From Streptomyces aurantiogriseus (GTDB lineage: Bacteria > Actinomycetota > Actinomycetes > Streptomycetales > Streptomycetaceae): a DNA stretch of 64,000 nt. Under the pieces are notes generated by a model. It saw only the letters and a list, made by a program, of their open reading frames with translations, was not told the origin of the DNA and did not search any database. Both the position numbers and the translations under genes were made by a program. The stretch spans positions 1 through 64,000 of the forward strand of contig NZ_BMSX01000017.1 of the NCBI RefSeq assembly GCF_014649375.1, read 5' to 3'. Shown here piece by piece: positions 53,984-62,150 of the stretch. Each line of letters starts with the position of its first letter. Position 1 is the stretch's first letter.

Positions 53984-54454
53984 ATGCCTGCTGCCGCTCA
54001 GCCCCGCCGCCGTTTCACCCGCGCCATCGCCGTCGCCTGCACCGGCGCCGCCGTGCTCGCCCTCCCGTTCATCGGCGCGACCGCCGCCTCCGCGGCCACC
54101 ACCGAGACCCCGGCGACCACGCTCGCCGGGTACCCCAACAACCTCGACGGCTGGATCCGCCAGTCGCTCGCGATCATGGCCGAGAGAGGCATCCCGGGCA
54201 CGTACAACGGGATCTACCGCAACATCATGCGCGAGTCCTCGGGCAACCCGAAGGCCATCAACCTGTGGGACTCCAACGCGGCCAAGGGCACCCCGTCCAA
54301 GGGCCTGCTCCAGGTCATCGACCCGACCTTCGCCGCGTACCACGTGCCCGGCACCTTGTACGACCCGTACGACCCGGTCGCCAACATCACGGCCGCCTGC
54401 AACTACGCGGCCGCACGGTACGGCTCGATCGACAACGTGTTCGGCCCGTACTGA
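53984..54454 (+). CDS. Secreted lytic transglycosylase (SLT domain)
   Basis: 156 residues from ATG 53984. A signal peptide (residues 1-38, ATAASAATT at the cleavage region) is followed by a compact transglycosylase-like domain: Glu in NIMRESSGNPKAINLWD is the catalytic residue, followed by PSKGLLQVIDPTF and ITAACNYAAARYGSI. It should cleave peptidoglycan glycan strands outside the membrane. Expression is probably set by c-di-AMP through the riboswitch just upstream. Confidence 0.92.
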   Translation: MPAAAQPRRRFTRAIAVACTGAAVLALPFIGATAASAATTETPATTLAGYPNNLDGWIRQSLAIMAERGIPGTYNGIYRNIMRESSGNPKAINLWDSNAAKGTPSKGLLQVIDPTFAAYHVPGTLYDPYDPVANITAACNYAAARYGSIDNVFGPY

Positions 54455-54466
54455 CCGGAACCTTCC

Positions 54467-55291
54467 CTAGGGGAAGAGGCGCTCGAGGACGACGGCCACG
54501 CCGTCGTCCTCGTTCGACGTCGTCACCTCGTCGGCCACGGCCCTGAGTTCGGGATGGGCGTTGGCCATCGCGACGCCGTGCGCCGCCCAGTCGAACATCG
54601 GGATGTCGTTGGGCATGTCACCGAAGGCGATCGTGTCCTGCGGCCTCAGCCCGAGGTGTTCGGCGGCCAGGGCCAGCCCCGTCGCCTTGGTGATGCCGCA
54701 GGGCTGGAGTTCCACCGTGCCCGGCCCCGACATGGTGACGGTCGCGAGCGAGCCGACCACCGAGCGGGCAGTCGCCGCCAACTCGTCGTCGGACAGCGTG
54801 GGATGGCGCAGCAGCACCTTGCTGATCGGCTCGCACCACAGGTCCTCGCGCGAGCCGACGCGCAGGGCCGGCAGGGTCGGGTGCGGCATCCGGTACCCCG
54901 GCTCGATGAGCGTCAGCCCGTCGACGCCGTCCTGGTCGACGGCCGCGTACACCTGCCCGACCTCCGCCTCGATCTTTTCGAGCGCGGTCCCGGCCAGCTC
55001 CCGGTCCAGGGTGACCGACCACAGCAGGCGGTCCGCGCCGGCGTCGTACAACTGCGCGCCCTGGCCGCACACCGCGAGCCCCCTGCTGCGCAGGTTCTCC
55101 AGCAGCGGCCGTACCCGGGGGGCCGGGCGGCCCGTCACCACCAGGTGGCGGGCACCGGCGTCCGCCACCCGCGCGAGCGCGTGAAGCGACCGGTCGGAGA
55201 AGGTGTCGTCGCCGCGGAGCAGCGTTCCGTCCAGGTCGGTGGCGATGAGGGAGTACGCGCAGCGCGCGGCAGATACGAGGGGTGCGGCCAT
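54467..55291 (-). CDS. HAD-superfamily phosphatase, Cof-type (HAD-IIB)
   Basis: 274 residues from the ATG at 55291. Motif I SLIATDLDGTLLRGDDTF, motif II HLVVTGRPAPR, motif III Lys in GITKATGLALAAEHLG, and motif IV IAFGDMPNDIPMFDWA. Typical C2B cap in the middle. Hydrolyses sugar phosphates or nucleotides; substrate unknown. It converges on the transglycosylase with a 12-bp gap. Confidence 0.92.
   Translation of the reverse strand: MAAPLVSAARCAYSLIATDLDGTLLRGDDTFSDRSLHALARVADAGARHLVVTGRPAPRVRPLLENLRSRGLAVCGQGAQLYDAGADRLLWSVTLDRELAGTALEKIEAEVGQVYAAVDQDGVDGLTLIEPGYRMPHPTLPALRVGSREDLWCEPISKVLLRHPTLSDDELAATARSVVGSLATVTMSGPGTVELQPCGITKATGLALAAEHLGLRPQDTIAFGDMPNDIPMFDWAAHGVAMANAHPELRAVADEVTTSNEDDGVAVVLERLFP
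54484..54512 (+). terminator. Perfect hairpin inside the HAD gene 3' end
   Basis: CGAGGACGACGGC (54484-54496) pairs perfectly with GCCGTCGTCCTCG (54500-54512) over a three-base loop, 30 bases after the transglycosylase stop and within the last codons of the HAD gene. It probably terminates the + strand transcript while also being coding sequence. Confidence 0.7.
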
Positions 55292-55335
55292 GATCAGAGA
55301 ATACGGATCCCGGCCGCTCCCAACTCACCGACCGT

Positions 55336-55797
55336 TCAGCCCCAAGTGGTGCCCGCGGGCTCCTTGATGGTGGTGTTGATGCGGTTGAACATGTTGGTGA
55401 GCGAGATGACGAGGATCAGCGCGGACACCTGCTTCTCGTCGAAGTGGTCGGCCACCTCGTCCCACAGCGCGTCCGGCACGGACTCGTGCGAGCGGTCCGC
55501 GAGACGGGTGACCGCCTCGGTCAGCTGCAGCGCGGCGCGCTCGGCGGCGTCGTAGAAGGGCGCCTCCCGCCAGGCGGCGACGGAGTCGATGCGCTCCTCG
55601 CTCGCGCCCGCCTTGCGCAGGTTCTGCACGTGCCCGTGGACACAGGCACTGCAGCCGTTGATCTGGCTGGCGCGCAGCCCGACGATCTCCGCCAGTTCCT
55701 GCGGGAGGCCGCCCTCGCCGATGGCCTGGAAGATCGTGCCGATGCCCTTCAGGGCGCCGGGGAGGACGTACGCGGGGTTCTTCATCCGAGCCTGCAT
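55336..55797 (-). CDS. Carboxymuconolactone decarboxylase / AhpD-like protein
   Basis: 153 residues from ATG 55797 behind AAGGAG. The AhpD-like core ASQINGCSACVHGH provides the CxxC redox pair and nearby His. Members are alkylhydroperoxidase-type disulphide reductases. C-terminal LILVISLTNMFNRINTT matches the CMD fold. Substrate unknown. Confidence 0.92.
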   Translation of the reverse strand: MQARMKNPAYVLPGALKGIGTIFQAIGEGGLPQELAEIVGLRASQINGCSACVHGHVQNLRKAGASEERIDSVAAWREAPFYDAAERAALQLTEAVTRLADRSHESVPDALWDEVADHFDEKQVSALILVISLTNMFNRINTTIKEPAGTTWG

Positions 55798-56064
55798 GGC
55801 CGGTCTCCTTCGGCGAGTGCGTGTGCTTGCCGGTCGCTTTCACTGCACTGACGGAGCGGGCGCGGGAGATGTGACAGGGCGGAGAAAGGAATCTGCGGGC
55901 AAAGAGACCGTGGGGGGAGAAACGGCTTTCTGCCGCAACGCCGGGTACAGGCCGGTTAAAGGCCTCTGCACCAGTTGGCAACAACATGCTCCGCTACCTA
56001 CCGCCCGAACTGTCTGGAGCGGTACCGTCCAAGGGTCCAGGGGGGACTTGATCGGGGGGTCAGG

Positions 56065-57180
56065 TTGAGCAGTGGACGTATTCGTGTGCTCAGGCCGGAG
56101 GATCTGGGCGAGGGGGAACGGGAGCGGTGGCGTGCGCTGCGCGCCGCCTCGACGGTCCCGCGCAACCCGTTCATGGAACCGGAGTTCGCCGATGCCGTGG
56201 GCCGCGTACGGTCCCGCGCGCGGGTGGCGGTGGTGTACGAGGGGCGCGAGCCGGTCGGCTTCCTGCCCCATGAACGCGGCCGGCTCGGCCAGGGCCAGGC
56301 CCTCGCGTACGGCGTCTCGGACGCCCAAGGAGCCGTGTTGAGCCCCGGAATCGGGCTGAACGCGGACGAACTGATGCGGGCCTGTTCGCTGTCGAGCTTC
56401 GCCTTCGACAACCTGGAGGCGGAACAAGAACTGTTCACTTCGCAGGCGGCCGCCGAGTACGCGGCCTACGTCATCGACGTGGAGAAGGGGTACGAGACCT
56501 ACGAGTCCGTGCTGCGGGCGCAGTCGCCGAAGTTCCTGAAGACGACCCTCGCCAAGGAGCGCAGGCTCGGCCGCCAGGTGGGCGAGCTGCGGTTCGTGTT
56601 CGACGAACGCGACCCGGCCGCGCTGCGCGCGCTCATGGCGTGGAAGTCGGCGCAGTACCGCAGGACCGGCCGCCGGGACCGGTTCGCACAGGAGTGGATC
56701 ACCCGGCTCGTGGACACGCTCGCCGAGACGCGCGCCCCGGAGTGCTCCGGCACGCTGTCCGTTCTGTACGCCGGGGAGCGGCCGATCGCCGCGCACTTCG
56801 GGCTGCGCTCGGCAAGCGTCCTGGCCTGCTGGTTCCCGGCGTACGACACGGAGTTCTCGAAGTACTCGCCCGGTCTGGTGCTGCATCTGCGGATGGCCGA
56901 GGCGTCGGCCGCCGAGGGCATCGGCCTGCTCGACCTGGGGCGGGGAGCGGCCGAGTACAAGGACTCGCTGAAGACGGGTGAACTGCCCGTCTACGAGGGA
57001 GCGTGGACGCGTCCGGGGGCGGGCGCCGCGCTCTACTGGCTCAGTCGTGAGCCCGCCCGCCGTGCGCACCACTTCGTGCGCGGGCGGCCGAGGCTCGCGG
57101 CGGCGGCCGCACGGATTCTGAAGAGCGCGGGCCGGCTGCGCCGGTCGCAAGAGGTCGTGACAGGTCCTGAGGGGGCCTGA
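56065..57180 (+). CDS. BioF2/CelD-like acetyltransferase (GNAT fold)
   Basis: 371 residues from TTG 56065; this start is uncertain. Two GNAT-like halves of the Acetyltransf_6 (BioF2, CelD) type, as in enzymes that load amino acids or acyl groups on surface polymers. Seen: VAVVYEGREPVGFLPHERG, FLKTTLAKERRLGRQVG, LSVLYAGERPIAAHFGLRS and LDLGRGAAEYKDSLKTG. First gene of the rightward glycan cluster. Confidence 0.85.
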   Translation: MSSGRIRVLRPEDLGEGERERWRALRAASTVPRNPFMEPEFADAVGRVRSRARVAVVYEGREPVGFLPHERGRLGQGQALAYGVSDAQGAVLSPGIGLNADELMRACSLSSFAFDNLEAEQELFTSQAAAEYAAYVIDVEKGYETYESVLRAQSPKFLKTTLAKERRLGRQVGELRFVFDERDPAALRALMAWKSAQYRRTGRRDRFAQEWITRLVDTLAETRAPECSGTLSVLYAGERPIAAHFGLRSASVLACWFPAYDTEFSKYSPGLVLHLRMAEASAAEGIGLLDLGRGAAEYKDSLKTGELPVYEGAWTRPGAGAALYWLSREPARRAHHFVRGRPRLAAAAARILKSAGRLRRSQEVVTGPEGA

Positions 57181-57251
57181 CGGGTCCTGAGAGGTCCTCA
57201 GAGGTCGCGACTGGTCGTGCCCGGGGGAGGGCTCATGGCTGGGGAGGGTTC

Positions 57252-58604
57252 ATGACAGGGGGAGGGTTCATGTCCCGCGCACCACATGCGGAGCAGGAGA
57301 TCCGGCGGTTCCTCGACATCAGACCGGTTCAGGTCGCCGAGCTGGAGCTGGGGGCCGCCGAGGCGGAGGGCGTCGAGACGGAAGGCGTCCGGGCGGGAGC
57401 CGGCGAGGCGAGCCTCAGACCCGGTCCCGGCAGCCCGCCCGTCACGCACGGTGAGGTGTTCCTGCTGGTCAGGAAGGGTGGTCGGCCGGTCGGGACGCTG
57501 CTCGGGCGGGTCTCGGAGGGCACCGACCCGAAGACGGTGCTGGCCGGCCTGGCCCGAGAGCGGTTCGCCGAGGAGCCGGCGGGGGCCGTCACGGCACCCC
57601 CCGTCCCCTACGCCAGCGTCGTCATCGCCACCCGGGAACGGGCCGACCGCCTCGCCCACGCGCTCGACTCGATGCTCGCCCAGGACCACCCGGACTTCGA
57701 GATCGTCGTCGTCGACAACGCGCCGGTGACGGACGCGACCCGGGATCTGATCGAACGCAAGTACGCCGAGCGCGTGCGGTACGTGACCGAGCCGGTGCCC
57801 GGTCTCGCCGTCGCCCACAACAAGGGCGTCGAGGCCGCGCGCGGCGAGGTCGTCGCCTTCACCGACGACGACGTGGTCGCCGACCCGCGCTGGCTGACGG
57901 AACTCACCGCGCCCTTCGCCGCCGACCCCGGCCTCGGCTGCGCCACCGGCCTGATCCTGCCGGCCCGGCTGCGCACACCGGCCCAGGTGCTGCTGGAGAG
58001 CCACGGCGGCTTCGCGAAGGGCTTCACGCCACGCACGTACGACCCCGCCGACCCACCTGCCGACGAGCCCCTGTTCCCGTTCACGGCGGGCCGGTTCGGC
58101 TCCGGCGCCAACATGGCCTTCCGGACCGACGTGCTGCGCGCGGTCGGCGGCTTCGACCCGGCGACGGGTGCGGGGACGCTCGCGCGCGGCGGCGACGACC
58201 TCTACGGCTTCGTCCGCGTCCTCGCCCAGGGCCACCGCCTGCACTACACCCCGCAGGCCCTGGTCTGGCACCACCACCGGGAGACCTGGCGCGACCTGGA
58301 GACCCAGGCCTACGGCTACGGCGCCGGCCTCACCGCCTATCTGACCGCCATCCTGGTCAACCGTCCCGCCCTTCTCCCCGCCTTCCTCACCCGCCTGCCC
58401 CGCGGCCTGGCCCACGCCCGCTCCCTGACCGCGACCCGTGACTCGGACACGGGCACCGCACCGGGCGACCACGACGCCCGAACCCATCCCTGGCCACGCC
58501 GCCTCTCCCGGCTCCAGCGCAGGGGAATGGCCTACGGACCACTCGGCTACCTGCGTGCCCGACGAGCACTGCGATCGGCTCTGGCCTCCGGGGGGTCACG
58601 ATGA
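57252..58604 (+). CDS. Family 2 glycosyltransferase
   Basis: 450 residues from ATG 57252; ATG 57270 (MSRAPHAEQ) is nearly as good. Residues 1-115 are an uncharacterised domain (QEIRRFLDIRPVQVAELELG). The rest is a GT-A catalytic domain: SVVIATRERADRLAHALDSM, DFEIVVVDNAP, VVAFTDDDVVADPRWLTEL (DxD), then GANMAFRTDVLRAVGGFD and an acceptor region. The ribosome site is triplicated upstream. The stop overlaps the deacetylase start (ATGA). Confidence 0.9.
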   Translation: MTGGGFMSRAPHAEQEIRRFLDIRPVQVAELELGAAEAEGVETEGVRAGAGEASLRPGPGSPPVTHGEVFLLVRKGGRPVGTLLGRVSEGTDPKTVLAGLARERFAEEPAGAVTAPPVPYASVVIATRERADRLAHALDSMLAQDHPDFEIVVVDNAPVTDATRDLIERKYAERVRYVTEPVPGLAVAHNKGVEAARGEVVAFTDDDVVADPRWLTELTAPFAADPGLGCATGLILPARLRTPAQVLLESHGGFAKGFTPRTYDPADPPADEPLFPFTAGRFGSGANMAFRTDVLRAVGGFDPATGAGTLARGGDDLYGFVRVLAQGHRLHYTPQALVWHHHRETWRDLETQAYGYGAGLTAYLTAILVNRPALLPAFLTRLPRGLAHARSLTATRDSDTGTAPGDHDARTHPWPRRLSRLQRRGMAYGPLGYLRARRALRSALASGGSR

Positions 58605-59533
58605 AGGGGGCGGAGGGCGGCAGAGGCGGCATAGGCGGGGCGGGGGATCCGGTGACCGGGGGGAGCAACCCGGTGGCAGGGGGGAGCGACCCGGTGACCG
58701 GGGGAAGCAACCCGGTGACCGGGGACAGCAACCCGGTGGCAGGGGGAAGCATCCCCGTCTTCCTGTACCACGCCGTGATGGAGGATCCGCCCGACTGGAT
58801 CGCGGAGTTCACCGTCACCCCGAAGGTGTTCGCCGCGCATCTCGACGCCGTCGTCGACAGCGGCCGTACGCCCGTCACGGTCAGCGCGCTCGCCGCTCAT
58901 CTCGCCGGGCGGGCGCCGCTGCCCGCCCGGCCGGTGCTGCTGACCTTCGACGACGGCTTCGCCGACCTGCCGGGGCCGACCGCCGAGGCGCTGGCCGGGC
59001 GGGGGCTGGCCGCCACCGCCTACCTCACCACCGGGGCCATCACGCCGGGCGGGCGCAGCCTGCTGCCGCCCGCCCCGATGATGACCCTGGACCAGGCGGC
59101 GGGGCTGGAGCAGTACGGCATGGAGGTCGGCAGCCACACCGTCACTCACGCCCAGCTCGACACCCTGCCGCCCCGGGACCTGGCGCGTGAACTGCGCGAC
59201 TCCCGGGCCGTGTTGGAGGACGCGCTGGGGCACGGCATCCGCCATCTCGCCTACCCGCACGGCTACAACAGCGGCCGGGTACGGCGCATGGCGGCCGCCG
59301 CCGGCTACGAGACGGCCACCGCCGTACGGCACGCCCTCAGCTCGGACCGGGACGAGCGGTACCGCATCGCCCGGCTCATCGTGCGACAGAGCCACACCGT
59401 CGCCGACGTCGAGGACTGGCTTGCGGGCCGGGGTGCCCGGATCGCGCCGTACCGCGACAGCGCGAAGACGGTCGGCTGGCGGTGGTACCGCCGCGCCCGC
59501 GCCGTCGTGCGGGGCCCCGTCTTCGCCGGCTGA
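58601..59533 (+). CDS. Polysaccharide deacetylase (NodB domain)
   Basis: 310 residues; ATG 58601 overlaps the glycosyltransferase stop. Residues 15-50 are five or six imperfect 7-residue repeats of NPV(T/A)GGS type (21-bp period). From residue 50 a carbohydrate-esterase-4 domain: FLYHAVMEDPPDWI, catalytic LLTFDDGFADLPGP, metal HTVTH in VGSHTVTHAQLD, and LAYPHGYNSGRVR. It should N- or O-deacetylate a sugar polymer. No signal peptide; perhaps works at the inner membrane face. Confidence 0.9.
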   Translation: MKGAEGGRGGIGGAGDPVTGGSNPVAGGSDPVTGGSNPVTGDSNPVAGGSIPVFLYHAVMEDPPDWIAEFTVTPKVFAAHLDAVVDSGRTPVTVSALAAHLAGRAPLPARPVLLTFDDGFADLPGPTAEALAGRGLAATAYLTTGAITPGGRSLLPPAPMMTLDQAAGLEQYGMEVGSHTVTHAQLDTLPPRDLARELRDSRAVLEDALGHGIRHLAYPHGYNSGRVRRMAAAAGYETATAVRHALSSDRDERYRIARLIVRQSHTVADVEDWLAGRGARIAPYRDSAKTVGWRWYRRARAVVRGPVFAG

Positions 59534-59636
59534 GCCGGGGTGCGTGGGCAATCGTCACAGCGGAGACGAGTCCGGCTGTTTTGGTGTGAAAAGCAGAGGT
59601 AATTCCTATACTTGGCCTGGGGGAGGGAGCCTCAGC

Positions 59637-61541
59637 GTGCAGTCACATGTGCCCGTACCGGCCACTGAGAGCAGCGTGCCGCCCACCCCCGGCCTCGACA
59701 CCGGCCCGGGGCGCCCGGGCCGGACCGCCGACGGTGACCGCAGATCCTGGCGGATCGCACCCCGTCCACCCGACGCCGGCCTGCTGACGCTGCTGCTCGC
59801 CGCCGGACTGTGGGTGTACGCACTGCCGCGCATCGGCTTCCGGGAGATGGGCGACTACGGCCTGCTGGACCGCCTCCCGACCGCCTACTACCTCTCGTTG
59901 CTGGTCCTCACCGCGGGCTTCGTCCTCAGTCTGCGGCGCGCGGGCACCGCGCCCTGGTGGCCGGCCGCGCACTGCGCCGCGCTGCTGTTCGCGCTCAAGG
60001 CGCCACCGGCGGTGCTGTACGACGCGGTGCGCTACCCCTGGGCCTCCAAGCACGACGCCGTCGTCAACACGCTGCTCGCCAACGGCGAGTTGAGACCGAA
60101 CGCGGCGCTGTCGGGCAACATGTCCGCGTACGACCAGTGGCCGGGCTTCTTCACGCTCAACGCGGGCCTGGTGCGCGCCTTCGGCGTGGAGAGCGCCGCC
60201 GCGTACGCCAACTGGGCACCGATCGTCGTCGGCCTGCTCATGATGCCGGTGCTCGTCCTGATCTACCGCACCTTCTGCGACGACTGGCGGCTGGTGTGGA
60301 CCGCCGTCTGGATCTTCCAGCTCGCCAACTGGGTGGGTCAGGACTACTTCGCCCCTCAGGCGCTCGCGTACCTGCTGCATCTGACGGTCCTCGCGGTGGT
60401 GCTGCGGCACTTCGTGCGGCCCGGTTCCGCCGGACGGCTGCGCGACCGCACCTTCCTCGACCATGCGGCCGCCACCGTGCCGCCGCCCACGACGAACAAG
60501 CAGCGCGCGGTCTGCGTGGTGATCCTCGCCCCGCTGATCGCCGCCATCAACGCCACGCACCAGCTCACCCCGGTGATGCTCTGCGTCGGTCTGCTCGCGC
60601 TCAACCTCACCCGCCGTTACCGCAACTACGGGCTGCTGGTCGTCGCCGGGCTGCTGATGCTCACCTGGGACCTGACCATGGGGCGCCCGCTGTTCGTCGA
60701 GACGCTCTCCACCCTCAAGGAGTCGATCGGCGAGCTGACGCAGAACTCCCGCGCGGGCTACGCGGGCCAGCTCACCGGGCCCGGCCCCGAACTCGCCGGC
60801 ACCGCCAATGTGCTGATGGTGCTCGCGGTCGCCGCCCTCGCCGGGACCGCCGTCGTGCTGCGGCGCCGGCTGACCCGCAGCGCGCTGCCGCTGCTGCTGG
60901 TGTCGGCCGCCCCGGTACCGCTGTTCGCCGTCAACGACTACGGCGGCGAGATGCTCTTCCGTGTCTACCTGTTCGCACTGCCCGGAGCGGCCTTCTTCGC
61001 CGCCGCCGCTCTCGTGCCGGCCGTCGCGGGGGCCCACCGCAGCAGGGCGAAGGCGCTGTGGCGCAGGGCCGCGGCCTTCGTGCTGCCTGCCGTCCTGCTG
61101 GTGCTGCTGGCCGGCTTCCTGCCGTCGTACTACGGCAAGGAGAAGATGTACTACACGCCGCCCGAGGAGACCGCGCTGGTCACCCGGGCCCTCGACAAGG
61201 CCCCCGACGGCTCGCTGATCCTCGCCACCACCGGTTCCTTCCCGCAGGCGCTCCACCGCTACGACCGTATCGAGCACTGGTTCTTCGCCGAACAGGAGCT
61301 GCCCGAGAACGAGAAGATGCTGAAGGACCCGGCCGGTTACCTCGCCGACGGGATCCCGCCGGGCACCAGGGCGTACGTCATCCTCACCCGCACCCAGGAC
61401 ATCTACACCGCCGGAGAGGGCCTGTTGCCGGCCGGCGGCTTCGAGACCCTGCGTTCGAAGCTGTCCGCTTCGCCGCTCTTCAGGACCGTCGAGAGCCATC
61501 CGTACGGCGTTGTCCTGGAGTACCGCCCGGCCACCCCATGA
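59637..61541 (+). CDS. GT-C-like polytopic membrane protein
   Basis: 634 residues from GTG 59637 with GGGAGG upstream and a TATACT -10-like box at 59607. About 12 membrane helices and a C-terminal extracytoplasmic domain (SLILATTGSFPQALHRYDRI). RFGSE-like acidic loops near helix 1 (RIGFREMGDYGLLDRL) resemble lipid-linked sugar transferases of the GT-C fold, but no specific family is certain. It sits between a deacetylase and a hydrolase, so polymerisation or transfer of a surface glycan is a reasonable inference. Confidence 0.82.
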   Translation: MQSHVPVPATESSVPPTPGLDTGPGRPGRTADGDRRSWRIAPRPPDAGLLTLLLAAGLWVYALPRIGFREMGDYGLLDRLPTAYYLSLLVLTAGFVLSLRRAGTAPWWPAAHCAALLFALKAPPAVLYDAVRYPWASKHDAVVNTLLANGELRPNAALSGNMSAYDQWPGFFTLNAGLVRAFGVESAAAYANWAPIVVGLLMMPVLVLIYRTFCDDWRLVWTAVWIFQLANWVGQDYFAPQALAYLLHLTVLAVVLRHFVRPGSAGRLRDRTFLDHAAATVPPPTTNKQRAVCVVILAPLIAAINATHQLTPVMLCVGLLALNLTRRYRNYGLLVVAGLLMLTWDLTMGRPLFVETLSTLKESIGELTQNSRAGYAGQLTGPGPELAGTANVLMVLAVAALAGTAVVLRRRLTRSALPLLLVSAAPVPLFAVNDYGGEMLFRVYLFALPGAAFFAAAALVPAVAGAHRSRAKALWRRAAAFVLPAVLLVLLAGFLPSYYGKEKMYYTPPEETALVTRALDKAPDGSLILATTGSFPQALHRYDRIEHWFFAEQELPENEKMLKDPAGYLADGIPPGTRAYVILTRTQDIYTAGEGLLPAGGFETLRSKLSASPLFRTVESHPYGVVLEYRPATP

Positions 61542-61634
61542 ACGACTCCGACGCATGACCGCGCCCCATGACCACAAGGTGATCGAAGTGACGACGAAGG
61601 CCAGCCAGGTCGGTCAGATCAGTCAGGTCGGCCC

Positions 61635-62150
61635 ATGAACACCACACACTCCGAGGACACGGGCAACGAGGACACGGGCAACGAGGACATCGGCAACAAG
61701 GACATCGGCAACGCGGATGTCGGCAACGCCGAAGAGGCCAGGGACACCAGGGTCACATCGACGCACCTCAGAGTCCTCGTCGCGGCCTCGGGCTGGGTCG
61801 CGCTGGCCGCCACCGCCGTACCCGGCCCCTCACCCCTGCGCTGGATCCCGGTGCTGCTCTTCATCCTGTTCGGCCCGGGCTGCGCGGCGCTGTATCCACA
61901 GCCGGGCGGGCTGGCCTCCGGCGCCAGGCTGGAGGCCGTCGCGCTCGCCGCGCCCATCAGCCTCTCCCTCGGCGTGCTCACCGCCACCTCGCTGTTCCTG
62001 GTGGAGAGCTTCTCGATGACCGCCTTCCTCTTCTGGCTCGCGGGCTTCACCACGTTCACCGCGTTCCTGCCGGGGCTGCCACTGCCCGCCGCACGGCGCG
62101 GTGCGGTAGAACGCGCCGAACGCGGACCTTTAGGCGGTAGTGGCACATGA
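61635..62150 (+). CDS. Small membrane protein with pentapeptide-repeat N-terminus
   Basis: 171 residues from ATG 61635. Residues 6-32 are five-residue repeats (NEDTG, NEDIG, NKDIG, NADVG; 15-bp DNA period). Then four hydrophobic helices (VLVAASGWVALAATAVPG, WIPVLLFILFGPGCAALY, ...). No known family recognised. Its stop overlaps the next start (ATGA), so it is coupled to the hydrolase. Confidence 0.8.
   Translation: MNTTHSEDTGNEDTGNEDIGNKDIGNADVGNAEEARDTRVTSTHLRVLVAASGWVALAATAVPGPSPLRWIPVLLFILFGPGCAALYPQPGGLASGARLEAVALAAPISLSLGVLTATSLFLVESFSMTAFLFWLAGFTTFTAFLPGLPLPAARRGAVERAERGPLGGSGT

Noticed and set aside
53665-53985. Minus-strand open frame of 106 codons upstream of the transglycosylase
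   Set aside because: It covers the reverse complement of the riboswitch; its sequence is explained by the RNA element and it lacks a ribosome site.
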